A DNA stretch of 35,000 nucleotides from Clostridium omnivorum (GTDB lineage Bacteria > Bacillota > Clostridia > Clostridiales > Clostridiaceae): contig NZ_BRXR01000001.1 of NCBI RefSeq assembly GCF_026012015.1, positions 3,767,501-3,802,500 of the forward strand, read 5' to 3'. Below the pieces are notes generated by a model. That model was not told where the DNA came from. It was given only the letters and a program-made list of their open reading frames with translations, and searched no databases. The position numbers and the translations under genes are program-made. Of the stretch, positions 1-7,455 are shown in pieces (positions within the stretch are counted from its first letter, which is position 1; each line of letters begins with the position of its first letter).

Positions 1-568
<568 letters not shown>

Positions 569-620
569 AATATTCTTAATCTGTTCAGTCTTGAGAGAAT
601 AACATTCTTTCAGTAAGTTT

Positions 621-695
621 TCCGTGGTAGCTCAATGGCGGAGCATTCGGCTGTTAACCGAAGGGTTGGAGGTTCGAGTCCTCTCCACGGAGCCA
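621..695 (+). tRNA. tRNA-Asn (anticodon GTT)
   Basis: The cloverleaf can be drawn directly. The acceptor strands TCCGTGG (621-627) and CCACGGA (685-691) pair perfectly, followed by discriminator G and an encoded CCA (693-695). The anticodon loop CTGTTAA gives anticodon GTT, which reads Asn codons. The T-arm GGTTCGAGTCC is standard. The gene sits between 23S and 5S rather than after 5S or in the 16S-23S spacer, and only a few bases separate its CCA from the 5S start. Confidence 0.97.
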
Positions 696-698
696 GTT

Positions 699-817
699 AT
701 CTGGTGGTAATGGCAAGAAGGTAACACCCGTTCCCATTCCGAACACGAAGGTTAAGCTTCTTAGCGCCGATGGTACTGCAGGGGAGGCCCTGTGGAAGAG
801 TAGGACGTTGCCAGGTT
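699..817 (+). rRNA. rrf: 5S ribosomal RNA
   Basis: A complete 5S gene of about 118 nt. It carries the conserved CCGTTCCCATTCCGAACACG-type helix III/loop region and the helix IV hairpin (GCAGGG/CCCTGT) near 777-794. The 5' strand starting CTGGTGG (701) pairs, with wobbles, with the 3' strand TTGCCAGG. The ends are estimated. Two stretches of this gene (776-800 and 802-820) recur downstream at 949-973 and 1051-1069. Confidence 0.95.
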
Positions 818-822
818 AATGG

Positions 823-856
823 AAACACTAAGCATAAAAGCTTAGTGTTTTTTTCT
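823..856 (+). terminator. rRNA operon intrinsic terminator
   Basis: A perfect 11-bp stem, AAACACTAAGC (823-833) with GCTTAGTGTTT (840-850), is followed by a T run. It lies just after the 5S gene. A similar terminator with similar flanks recurs at 1071-1106. Confidence 0.9.
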
Positions 857-860
857 TATT

Positions 861-1069
861 TCTGCCTCCCCTTGGTACGACGGGGTAACAGAACCAAGCC
901 AGCTGCCACTGGCTAAGTTACCCGTGAAAGTGCATCCAGCACTTTCACCTGCAGGGGAGGCCCTGTGGAAGAGGCAAAAGGTCTAAATGACCTTTTGCGG
1001 GCAGTAGTTAACGGGAGTTAACAGGTTTTATTGCCCAGTGCTGCGTAAGCAGGACGCTGCCAGGTTAAT
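861..1069 (+). ncRNA. candidate structured RNA containing two 5S rRNA segments
   Basis: I see dense RNA structure with no coding frame. GCCTCCCC (864-871) can pair with GGGGAGGC (954-961) and so encloses everything between. CTTGGT (871-876) pairs with ACCAAG (893-898). GGGTAAC (883-889), in that hairpin's loop, pairs with GTTACCC (917-923), which makes a pseudoknot. GTGAAAGTGC (924-933) and GCACTTTCAC (939-948) form a perfect 10-bp hairpin, as do GCAAAAGGTC (974-983) and GACCTTTTGC (989-998). GGGCA/TGCCC (999-1003/1032-1036) encloses a GTTAAC repeat, and CTGC-GTAA-GCAG (1041-1052) has a GNRA loop. Positions 949-973 are identical to 5S bases 776-800, and 1051-1069 match 802-820 with one difference. 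It may be a heavily remodelled 5S duplicate, or a member of a known structured class such as the raiA motif. I could not compare it with a covariance model. Confidence 0.6.
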
Positions 1070-1070
1070 A

Positions 1071-1106
1071 AAAAGCATTAAGTTTAAATACTTAATGCTT
1101 TTTTCT
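1071..1106 (+). terminator. terminator of the 5S-derived element
   Basis: A 13-bp perfect stem, AAAAGCATTAAGT (1071-1083) with ACTTAATGCTTTT (1090-1102), runs into T residues. The preceding CCAGGTTAAT and the trailing TTTTCTTAT resemble the flanks of the terminator at 823-856, so the two appear to be diverged duplicates. It also faces the end of the minus-strand gene at 1109 and could work in both directions. Confidence 0.85.
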
Positions 1107-1108
1107 TA

Positions 1109-1606
1109 TCATATTTTAGTGAAGAATTTCATTTCAGCACTAATTGAATTTTTATCAATGGTAAGTATAATATATGAAAACCAAGGTTCCTTCCTTTTCC
1201 TAGACAGGGAGCCTGGATTTAACAGTAGGGTTTTATTTTTAGTAAAAATAGAAGGCTGATGGCTATGACCAAATATTATAATATCAGCATTATCATCCTT
1301 AAATATCTCAATGGCTCGTTCCGGAGTTGTTTTTTTATCACCATGACCATGAAATATGCCTATTTTTTTACCTTCAACATTTATAATCTCTTTTTCATTT
1401 AAAACAGATCTTACAGGTCGTTTATCAACATTGCCCCATACTCCAATAAACTTTTTACGACTTTTTATTAGCTCTATTACTTTACAATTAGTGTAGTCAC
1501 CAGCGTGAATTATAAGGTCCACATCGTTAAAATACTTATCTATATATTCAACTATTTTTTCGGGATGTTTATCAAGATGTGTATCTGACATTATTCCAAT
1601 TTTCAA
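1109..1606 (-). CDS. YfcE/MJ0936-type metallophosphoesterase
   Basis: A protein of about 165 residues with the calcineurin-like phosphoesterase metal-binding motifs in order: SDTHL near the N-terminus, HAGDYTN, GVWGNVD, GIFHGHGD and GHSHQP. This is the small one-domain YfcE/MJ0936 group, which hydrolyses phosphodiesters with Mn2+ or Ni2+ in the cytoplasm; the natural substrate is usually unknown. An in-frame TTG at 1618 gives a longer form. I prefer TTG at 1606 (product starting MKIGIMSDTH) because GGTGAT sits about six bases upstream and the family normally begins with this strand. It is transcribed towards the rRNA operon and appears to be a single gene. Confidence 0.88.
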   Translation of the reverse strand: MKIGIMSDTHLDKHPEKIVEYIDKYFNDVDLIIHAGDYTNCKVIELIKSRKKFIGVWGNVDKRPVRSVLNEKEIINVEGKKIGIFHGHGDKKTTPERAIEIFKDDNADIIIFGHSHQPSIFTKNKTLLLNPGSLSRKRKEPWFSYIILTIDKNSISAEMKFFTKI

Positions 1607-1900
1607 AGGTATCACCAACTTTTCGTTATTTTGATAGTAATTATAGGGTTCTTTAGTATATTTGCATTTAAGGGTTTTATTAATTCGTGAAATTACTACA
1701 TATCAATTGTGTTTTGCTATATGAAGCAGTGCATATGTTTAAGTGCATTACTATTTTTATAATATTCTATGCAAATTTAAATGGTTACAAGCAAGTAAAA
1801 AGCAAGTATTGTTATTTTTAGTTAAAAAATTCACTGCAAATAAAAGCTAGTGGATAGGAGCATAATATATTTGATAACTATTTTATTAGGAGGAGAAAAT

Positions 1901-2113
1901 ATGCATAACAGAAGCCATATAGATATGGAAAAATTAAATAAAGTTCCTGTTGGACACCCTTTTGAATATAAAGATATTGCAAGTGAAGAATTGCCATTAG
2001 AAGAACATACTGAGGATGGAAAAAGATTTAAGGATGAAGTAGAAAGTGGAGTGTATAGAGAAATAGTCATTGAAAAGGATACTGGAAGTCATTTGCTTTA
2101 CAAAAAGCTATAA
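1901..2113 (+). CDS. small acidic protein, unknown function
   Basis: A 70-residue product starting MHNRSHIDMEKLNK. The frame extends upstream to 1850, but ATG 1901 has a strong AGGAGG nine bases before it, so I use that start. The protein is hydrophilic and rich in Glu, Asp and Lys, with no membrane segment, cysteine or signal peptide. I do not recognise the family. It is a one-gene unit, with about 290 bases of AT-rich sequence before it in which I see no clear regulatory element, and a strong terminator directly after it. The good ribosome site and own terminator support a real gene. Confidence 0.7.
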   Translation: MHNRSHIDMEKLNKVPVGHPFEYKDIASEELPLEEHTEDGKRFKDEVESGVYREIVIEKDTGSHLLYKKL

Positions 2114-2120
2114 TTATATG

Positions 2121-2159
2121 AAAAGCTTATATCTGCATATGTTAGATATAAGCTTTTTA
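2121..2159 (+). terminator. intrinsic terminator
   Basis: A perfect 14-bp stem, AAAAGCTTATATCT (2121-2134) with AGATATAAGCTTTT (2144-2157), ends in T residues just after the small acidic gene. Confidence 0.85.
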
Positions 2160-2202
2160 TATGATTATTTTAATAAACAGAATTCTTAATTTAGCTTTGA
2201 TA

Positions 2203-2211
2203 TGTTATAAT
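2203..2211 (+). promoter_or_regulatory. extended -10 promoter of exonuclease unit
   Basis: TGTTATAAT is a consensus -10 hexamer with the extended TGn element. It lies 20 bases before the ATG at 2231. No good -35 is visible at the normal spacing. Confidence 0.5.
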
Positions 2212-2230
2212 AATTTGGAAGGTGAGTGAC

Positions 2231-3139
2231 ATGAATTATGTTATAATTGACTTAGAATTTAATAATATGAGAGAAATAGACAAGTATTATCCTGACTATT
2301 ACAATGAACATCCGGAATATGAAAATATTAAGTGTCCAAATGAAATTATTGAAATAGGAGCAGTAAAGTTAGACAGGACAATGAAACAAATGGATACCTT
2401 TAAGGTTTACATAAAGCCAGAAATATTTAGTTTTTTAAATCCTAGGATTACAGAAATAACAGGCATTGAAACCAAAGATTTAGATGAGGGAACAAATTTT
2501 TATAATGCTATGGAAATGTTTATAAACTTTGTTGGACAGGATGTTATTATTGGTTCTTGGGCTAAGGATGATATAGTGGAACTTATCAGAAATGCAGATT
2601 ATTATAATTATAAAAACTTAGATTGGCTTAAGGAATATATTGATATTCAGGAATATTGTACAAAGGTTCTAGCACAAAAGAAGCCTATAAGTTTAAAAAA
2701 TGCTTTAGATAGATTTTATATAAGGATAAAAAAAGATTTACACGATGCCTTAAATGATGCTGTATATACTGCTGAAGTATTTAAAAGAATTTATAATGAT
2801 AGAATAGTTAAAAGTTATATTATTAGAGATATAAAAAATATGCCATCTATAGAGATAAGGGATTATTCAAATTTTAAGTTAGATGAGAGTAAAATAGATG
2901 AAAGTTGTCCTAAATGTAGTAGCCATATATATATGGAATATCCATTAAAACTTTTTGGATGGAGATTTATTGGACTAGGTAGCTGTGAAAAATGCAGCAG
3001 CAAGGTACTTCAGAAGATTGTAGTTAAGCAGACCTTAGCAGGTGATAAAGTTTATGTAGAAAATAAGAGACTGATAAGCGAAAGAGAATACTTAGATTAT
3101 ATATATCAAATTGAAAATAACAGGATAGTAAATGAATGA
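2231..3139 (+). CDS. DEDDh 3'-5' exonuclease with C-terminal zinc ribbon
   Basis: A 302-residue product. The DnaQ/RNase T fold is shown by the Exo I motif IIDLEFN near residue 6, ExoII around GSWAKDD, and the Exo III motif HDALND near residue 171, which identifies the DEDDh subgroup. These enzymes remove nucleotides from 3' ends of DNA or RNA using two metal ions. After the nuclease domain, two CxxC pairs (CPKC and CEKC, about 33 residues apart) form a likely zinc ribbon. A GTG at 2222 would add three residues. ATG 2231 is preferred because GGAAGGTG lies at the right distance. The next gene begins 36 bases downstream on the same strand and no terminator separates them, so the two are probably co-transcribed. 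Confidence 0.85.
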   Translation: MNYVIIDLEFNNMREIDKYYPDYYNEHPEYENIKCPNEIIEIGAVKLDRTMKQMDTFKVYIKPEIFSFLNPRITEITGIETKDLDEGTNFYNAMEMFINFVGQDVIIGSWAKDDIVELIRNADYYNYKNLDWLKEYIDIQEYCTKVLAQKKPISLKNALDRFYIRIKKDLHDALNDAVYTAEVFKRIYNDRIVKSYIIRDIKNMPSIEIRDYSNFKLDESKIDESCPKCSSHIYMEYPLKLFGWRFIGLGSCEKCSSKVLQKIVVKQTLAGDKVYVENKRLISEREYLDYIYQIENNRIVNE

Positions 3140-3175
3140 TAGTAGTAGTTTATATATTAATAGGCGGTGAAAAGG

Positions 3176-4684
3176 ATGAAGTTAGACGCAGCACAAGAGA
3201 AATTAGTTAAGAGCAAGCCTTGCAGCATAAGTTTTATTAAAGGTGGAGAGTCATCAGGAAAAACTACTGCTGCGGTTTATAGAGCACATTATTTAAGAAA
3301 TAACTATTGCCTTTATGATAATGATAATATTCTTATGCTTGTAAGAGATGAAGTTGAGAAGAAAAAGGTTATTGAGTTATACGATTCCATTAAGCAGTGG
3401 AGTTATATGCAGTATATGACTTTATTCACAGATAACAGAAGTTGTCTAGAAGTTCTAACAGAAAAAGAAATGATAAATAAGTTTCTAGATATTAGCAAAT
3501 ATAATGAATCAAAAAAAAGCTGCATTCTAATAGATACGAATGTAAAAAGAAATATTGTTAGTGAGTGTATTTTAATACTGAAGGGTAGATATAAAAGATC
3601 AAAGCTTCTAAAAAATTCATATACAGATTTTCTAATAGAGGAACTAAGTTGGATTAAATCCTGCAACTATGATAATTTAGAAAATTATCAGGGTGCTGAT
3701 AGAATAGGAAGAAAGGCTTTAAAAGGTAAAGGGCCAAGCAGGTTAATGAAGAATTCCAATGGAAGAGAAGTAGTATTTGAACTCTTTAAAATGTATAATG
3801 AAAAGCTTAAGGAAAGAAATTATATTGATGAAGAAGATAGAATTATATATATACTTAATTATTTGAGAGAAGCTACAGATAGATTAAAATATACGCATGT
3901 AATAGTTGATGGCAGTGAAAGGTTAACAAAGGCTGAGATTGAGATTATGAAAAATCTTTGTTCAAATAAAACCTATTCAAGTTTGCTGTTAATTTTAAAT
4001 ACTGAAGCGGAAGATAGTAAAAATGCTTGGATTCAGAGAAATAGAAAATATAGCAAATTAGGATTTGAAGCAGTTCCAAAGGCATTTTGGCTAAGACATA
4101 AATTTGAAATCAATAATGCTGCTAAAGTATCAGATGGTATTAGCATCAAGGAGGATAGTGGAAATCTGATGTTTATAGAAAATTATGAATATCTTGATAT
4201 ACGTCATAGAAGAAAATATGATTTTACTATTGATACTAGTAATATTGGAGAGGTTATTATGAATAATGAAGCTGAACCTGAGGTATATCGAGATAATGAA
4301 GTAAAACAAATTCCAATGTACAGCGATATTGCTGCTGGTGAGCCAATATATATTAATGATGAGCTTGAATCTAATTTTTATATACCAAACTTTTGGCTTA
4401 GAGGAATGAGAGATTGCTTTATCCTTAAAGTCAAAGGTGATAGTATGATAGGAGCAGACATTAATGATGGGGATTTTGTAGTTATTCAAAAGCAATACTC
4501 AGCTCAAAATGGAGATATAGTAGCTGCTGACTTGGATGGTAGTGCTACATTAAAAAGACTAAGTATAAAAAAAGACATAGTAATGCTTTTACCAGAGAAT
4601 AAAAAATATAAGCCTATAGCTATGAATGAAGATAACTCCTCAATATTAGGTATTGCAATAGGTATAATAAAGAATAAACATTAA
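3176..4684 (+). CDS. UvrD-like ATPase half fused to a LexA/S24 self-cleaving domain
   Basis: A 502-residue protein with two parts. Residues 1 to about 330 resemble the first RecA-like half of UvrD/AddA helicases: Walker A GGESSGKTT (Lys29), a block YIDEEDR (216-222) like the iDfdDll block of UvrD proteins, and a motif II position HVIVDGSERLT (241-251) with DG in place of the usual DE. Motifs of the second helicase half are not visible. Residues from about 379 are a LexA/UmuD-type domain: an Ala-Gly pair in DIAAGEP (387-388), catalytic Ser423 in GDSM and Lys460 in ATLKRL. The Ser-Lys spacing of 37 equals that of E. coli LexA (119/156). No DNA-binding helix-turn-helix is seen. GTG 3167 is an alternative start, but GGCGGTG fits ATG 3176. 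The neighbour is an exonuclease, which suggests a DNA-damage role. Calling it LexA would mislead. Confidence 0.88.
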   Translation: MKLDAAQEKLVKSKPCSISFIKGGESSGKTTAAVYRAHYLRNNYCLYDNDNILMLVRDEVEKKKVIELYDSIKQWSYMQYMTLFTDNRSCLEVLTEKEMINKFLDISKYNESKKSCILIDTNVKRNIVSECILILKGRYKRSKLLKNSYTDFLIEELSWIKSCNYDNLENYQGADRIGRKALKGKGPSRLMKNSNGREVVFELFKMYNEKLKERNYIDEEDRIIYILNYLREATDRLKYTHVIVDGSERLTKAEIEIMKNLCSNKTYSSLLLILNTEAEDSKNAWIQRNRKYSKLGFEAVPKAFWLRHKFEINNAAKVSDGISIKEDSGNLMFIENYEYLDIRHRRKYDFTIDTSNIGEVIMNNEAEPEVYRDNEVKQIPMYSDIAAGEPIYINDELESNFYIPNFWLRGMRDCFILKVKGDSMIGADINDGDFVVIQKQYSAQNGDIVAADLDGSATLKRLSIKKDIVMLLPENKKYKPIAMNEDNSSILGIAIGIIKNKH

Positions 4685-4686
4685 AT

Positions 4687-4722
4687 AAAAAGCTGAAATC
4701 TCAATAAAGATTTCAGCTTTTT
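4687..4722 (+). terminator. intrinsic terminator
   Basis: A perfect 15-bp stem, AAAAAGCTGAAATCT (4687-4701) with AGATTTCAGCTTTTT (4708-4722). It closes the exonuclease/ATPase-LexA unit. Confidence 0.9.
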
Positions 4723-4839
4723 ATTTAAATTAGGATTATTTTGAATTATTTGACTTATTTGGGCAAACAATGTTACAATACTTGTGTTTGCAAAACTATC
4801 TTTTACATAAGGTTGATATCATGGGGAGGGGGAATTACT

Positions 4840-5754
4840 ATGGAAGAAGCTTTAGAAGATAAGTTCCGTATAGTTGGTGGACAAAACCTTTGCATAGAGG
4901 AAGAGGAAGTGTTTAGTACATCATACTGGAAAAACACTAAAAGAAAATTGCTAAATAATAAAGTTGCTATTTTATCAATAATAATTTTGGCTGCAATTCT
5001 AGCATTAATATTTATTGGACCAAAGATATTTCAATATGGTATAAATGTACCTAACTTTAAGTTGAAGAATGCTAAACCAACATTAGAACACCCATTCGGA
5101 ACAGATTTTCTTGGAAGAGATATATTTGTTAGAGTTTGCTATGGAACACAGACAACACTACTTATAGGGGTTTGTGGAGCACTTTTAAATACAGCAATAG
5201 GTTCGATTTTTGGAGCTGTTTCTGGTTTCTTTGGCGGACTGACAGATAATATAATAATGAGAATTGTAGAAATATTACTTTGCATACCTACTTTTATATT
5301 AGCAATAGTGATATCAATGTTTTATAGGTCTGGAGCCATAGCGCTTATAATTGCTATTAGTATTAATGGATGGTGTAATGCAGCGAGATTAATTAGGGGA
5401 CAAACTCTTCAAATATGCAACCAAGAATATATTATGGCAGCTCAAGCCTTAGGAGCGGAACCAGCTAGAATAATCACTAAACATCTTATATCAAATGTAA
5501 TTAGTATTATAATTGTATCTGGTACACTTGAGATTCCATTAGTTATGCTAAGCGAGGCCTTTTTAACTTTCATAGGATGTGGTATTGCTGAACCACAAAT
5601 AAGCTTAGGGCTTGTTACTAAAATAGGATACGATAATTTTATCTTCTATCCGTATCAAGTTATTATACCTGGCTTATTTATGACTTTAGTGATACTTTGC
5701 TTTAATTTAATTGGTGATGGGCTTAGCGATGCACTAGATCCAAGCATTATTTAG
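4840..5754 (+). CDS. OppC/DppC-type ABC transporter permease, orphan
   Basis: A 304-residue membrane protein of the peptide/nickel permease C type. It has a short cytoplasmic N-terminus, a first membrane helix near residues 45-65, the family block HPFGTDFLGRDIF, and a C-terminal five-helix permease core. The EAA loop that contacts the ATPase is present (EYIMAAQALGAEPARII), as is the typical SEAFLTFIGCGI near the end. The start is ATG 4840 with GGGAGGGGG upstream; the frame itself runs back to 4741. The usual partners (OppB, OppA, OppD, OppF) are not in the window. Instead a membrane protein of unknown family starts 15 bases after the stop, so this permease is either served by components elsewhere or works in a different complex. 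Confidence 0.88.
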   Translation: MEEALEDKFRIVGGQNLCIEEEEVFSTSYWKNTKRKLLNNKVAILSIIILAAILALIFIGPKIFQYGINVPNFKLKNAKPTLEHPFGTDFLGRDIFVRVCYGTQTTLLIGVCGALLNTAIGSIFGAVSGFFGGLTDNIIMRIVEILLCIPTFILAIVISMFYRSGAIALIIAISINGWCNAARLIRGQTLQICNQEYIMAAQALGAEPARIITKHLISNVISIIIVSGTLEIPLVMLSEAFLTFIGCGIAEPQISLGLVTKIGYDNFIFYPYQVIIPGLFMTLVILCFNLIGDGLSDALDPSII

Positions 5755-5769
5755 TTTGGAGGGGGTTAG

Positions 5770-7329
5770 GTGTATAAGAGAGCTTTAATATCGATTAGCT
5801 TGATTTTGTTTATATTAATATTTGGAGTTCATTTTTACTTTAACTTTAAAACTAGGATTGAGCCTCCATCTAATGAATGGTCTAAAGAGGCTTTGCTTGC
5901 TGAAGGAAGCATTCAATGTAGTCCAAAGCTAATTAAGTTTAAAGATAATTATATTGTAGTTTATAGTGACGGCAAAAACATTAAAGTACTTAAGGTTAAT
6001 ACTATTGGAATAAAAACAGAGGAAAAATCTATTCCAATAAAGGATGGTACAATAAAGGATATTCATTTGTTTACTAATGACAATGATTTATTTATGGTTT
6101 CTGAAATAATTGATGGAAAAACAAAAAAAGTACTTTTTTTAAAAGGAAATGATACTTTTGAATTTAAGGAAGCTGAAACAATTCCTAATGTTTCTGATGT
6201 AGTACAAATCGATAAGTATGCAATGGCTCTATCACAGAATAATAAAATAGAGTTTATTAATTTCAAAGAGAATCAAAAGTGCTTTAAGGATGTAGCTAAA
6301 GAGAGATTCTTAATGGGAAGTAAAAATAAGGATGGGTATATATTATGTTATTTAGTTGATACCGGAGAGTTTGACTATGTAACTATTAAAGATGGTAAAA
6401 TTAGTGATCCAAAGCTTGGCGGATATACAAGTGAAATGACTAGAATTAATTTTCTAAGGACAACAATGATTGTCAATGACAATATTGCTAATGTTTTAAT
6501 TGAATATAAATTTAGAGATGAGTATGCTGGTGCAAGGCTTTTGACATTCTCGTTAAATACTAAAAAATATGACAATAGTGAATTTAAGCTCAATGGAGAA
6601 CAGAGGATAATATCCAATATTGAACAGTTTTCAAAGGGTAGTGAAAATAGTATTCTAGCTACCGCGTCTAGAACTATTGGAAATAAAAAGGTTTTTGAGG
6701 ATATAGTAAAATTTGATACAAAAAATGGTGCTTTTGTGAATGCAACTCCGCTTTCTAGATCAAAAGAGATATCTCTATATGCAAATGGTAGTGAGGATAC
6801 TGCCATATTTTGCGATATAATAGGCAAAGATAATTTGAAATTGTATATGGTTTCTACCAGAGAGGATTTTAAAAAAGCAAATAGCACTATAAGAAAAGAT
6901 GAGATCAAATTAGCAATAGAAGATACTTTTCAAAGTCTAATATATAGTGTAGGTTATATTATTATATACGGTATGTTTTGGATACTTCCAAGTTTGTTTA
7001 TAGCTGTGATACTTACAGTATTAGAGTATAGGCTAAATAAAAAAATGAGACAAAACGCATTTATACTATTATGCATAGCTGCAACTTTAATAAAGTGGTA
7101 TTTTATACATAAGATATCTTATGTAAGATATGGAATGCTGCTTCCACAACTGCTAAATCCTTATGTGGGTTTAGGAATATGTGTATTAATTAGCTTTGCT
7201 TTCTTTATGCCGGCGTATTTTAAATATAAAAAGGAGGAAGGCTACAGAGTTATTATGCTGCCTTTTTCTGTAGCTCTTATTTTGGAAAGCTTTTTAACTG
7301 TAATGTTTTTTGGCTCTTTTCTAGTGTAG
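5770..7329 (+). CDS. membrane protein with large extracytoplasmic domain, paralogue 1
   Basis: A 519-residue protein of no family I recognise. The N-terminus (MYKRALISISLILFILIFGV) is a membrane anchor. Residues from about 30 to 380 are hydrophilic and rich in short beta-like stretches (repeated DGKNIK, GKTKKV, NDNDLFMVS patterns), which suggests a propeller-like exported domain; this is inference. The last 140 residues hold about four membrane helices separated by basic loops such as EYRLNKK and YFKYKKEEG. The start is GTG 5770 with GGAGGGGG just before it. It sits 15 bases after the OppC-type gene, so they are probably one operon. It is clearly homologous end to end with the next gene. Confidence 0.8.
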   Translation: MYKRALISISLILFILIFGVHFYFNFKTRIEPPSNEWSKEALLAEGSIQCSPKLIKFKDNYIVVYSDGKNIKVLKVNTIGIKTEEKSIPIKDGTIKDIHLFTNDNDLFMVSEIIDGKTKKVLFLKGNDTFEFKEAETIPNVSDVVQIDKYAMALSQNNKIEFINFKENQKCFKDVAKERFLMGSKNKDGYILCYLVDTGEFDYVTIKDGKISDPKLGGYTSEMTRINFLRTTMIVNDNIANVLIEYKFRDEYAGARLLTFSLNTKKYDNSEFKLNGEQRIISNIEQFSKGSENSILATASRTIGNKKVFEDIVKFDTKNGAFVNATPLSRSKEISLYANGSEDTAIFCDIIGKDNLKLYMVSTREDFKKANSTIRKDEIKLAIEDTFQSLIYSVGYIIIYGMFWILPSLFIAVILTVLEYRLNKKMRQNAFILLCIAATLIKWYFIHKISYVRYGMLLPQLLNPYVGLGICVLISFAFFMPAYFKYKKEEGYRVIMLPFSVALILESFLTVMFFGSFLV

Positions 7330-7455
7330 GGATATCCTGATAAATCTATAATTGTACAAAATTAATTTAATTAGGAGTAGAAATATTTTATAAATGTGCG
7401 ATAAATTATTTATTTATTTCATTTATGAGGTTAATGGAAAGTTGGAGGAGGAAAA

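Noticed and set aside
924-998. Palindromes at 924-948 and 974-998 as a small CRISPR or MITE array
   Set aside because: The two hairpins differ in sequence, there are no spacers, no terminal inverted repeats of a mobile element and no target duplication.
861-1069. 6S RNA, RNase P RNA, SRP RNA or tmRNA
   Set aside because: The layout is several separate hairpins with 5S segments; the single long bulged rod of 6S and the signature sequences of the others are absent.
1038-1259. 73-residue plus-strand frame across the second terminator
   Set aside because: It runs through the structured RNA, the terminator and the antisense of the phosphodiesterase; no ribosome site.
3176-4684. Calling the ATPase-S24 fusion the SOS repressor LexA
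   Set aside because: No DNA-binding helix-turn-helix is present and the first 330 residues are UvrD-like.
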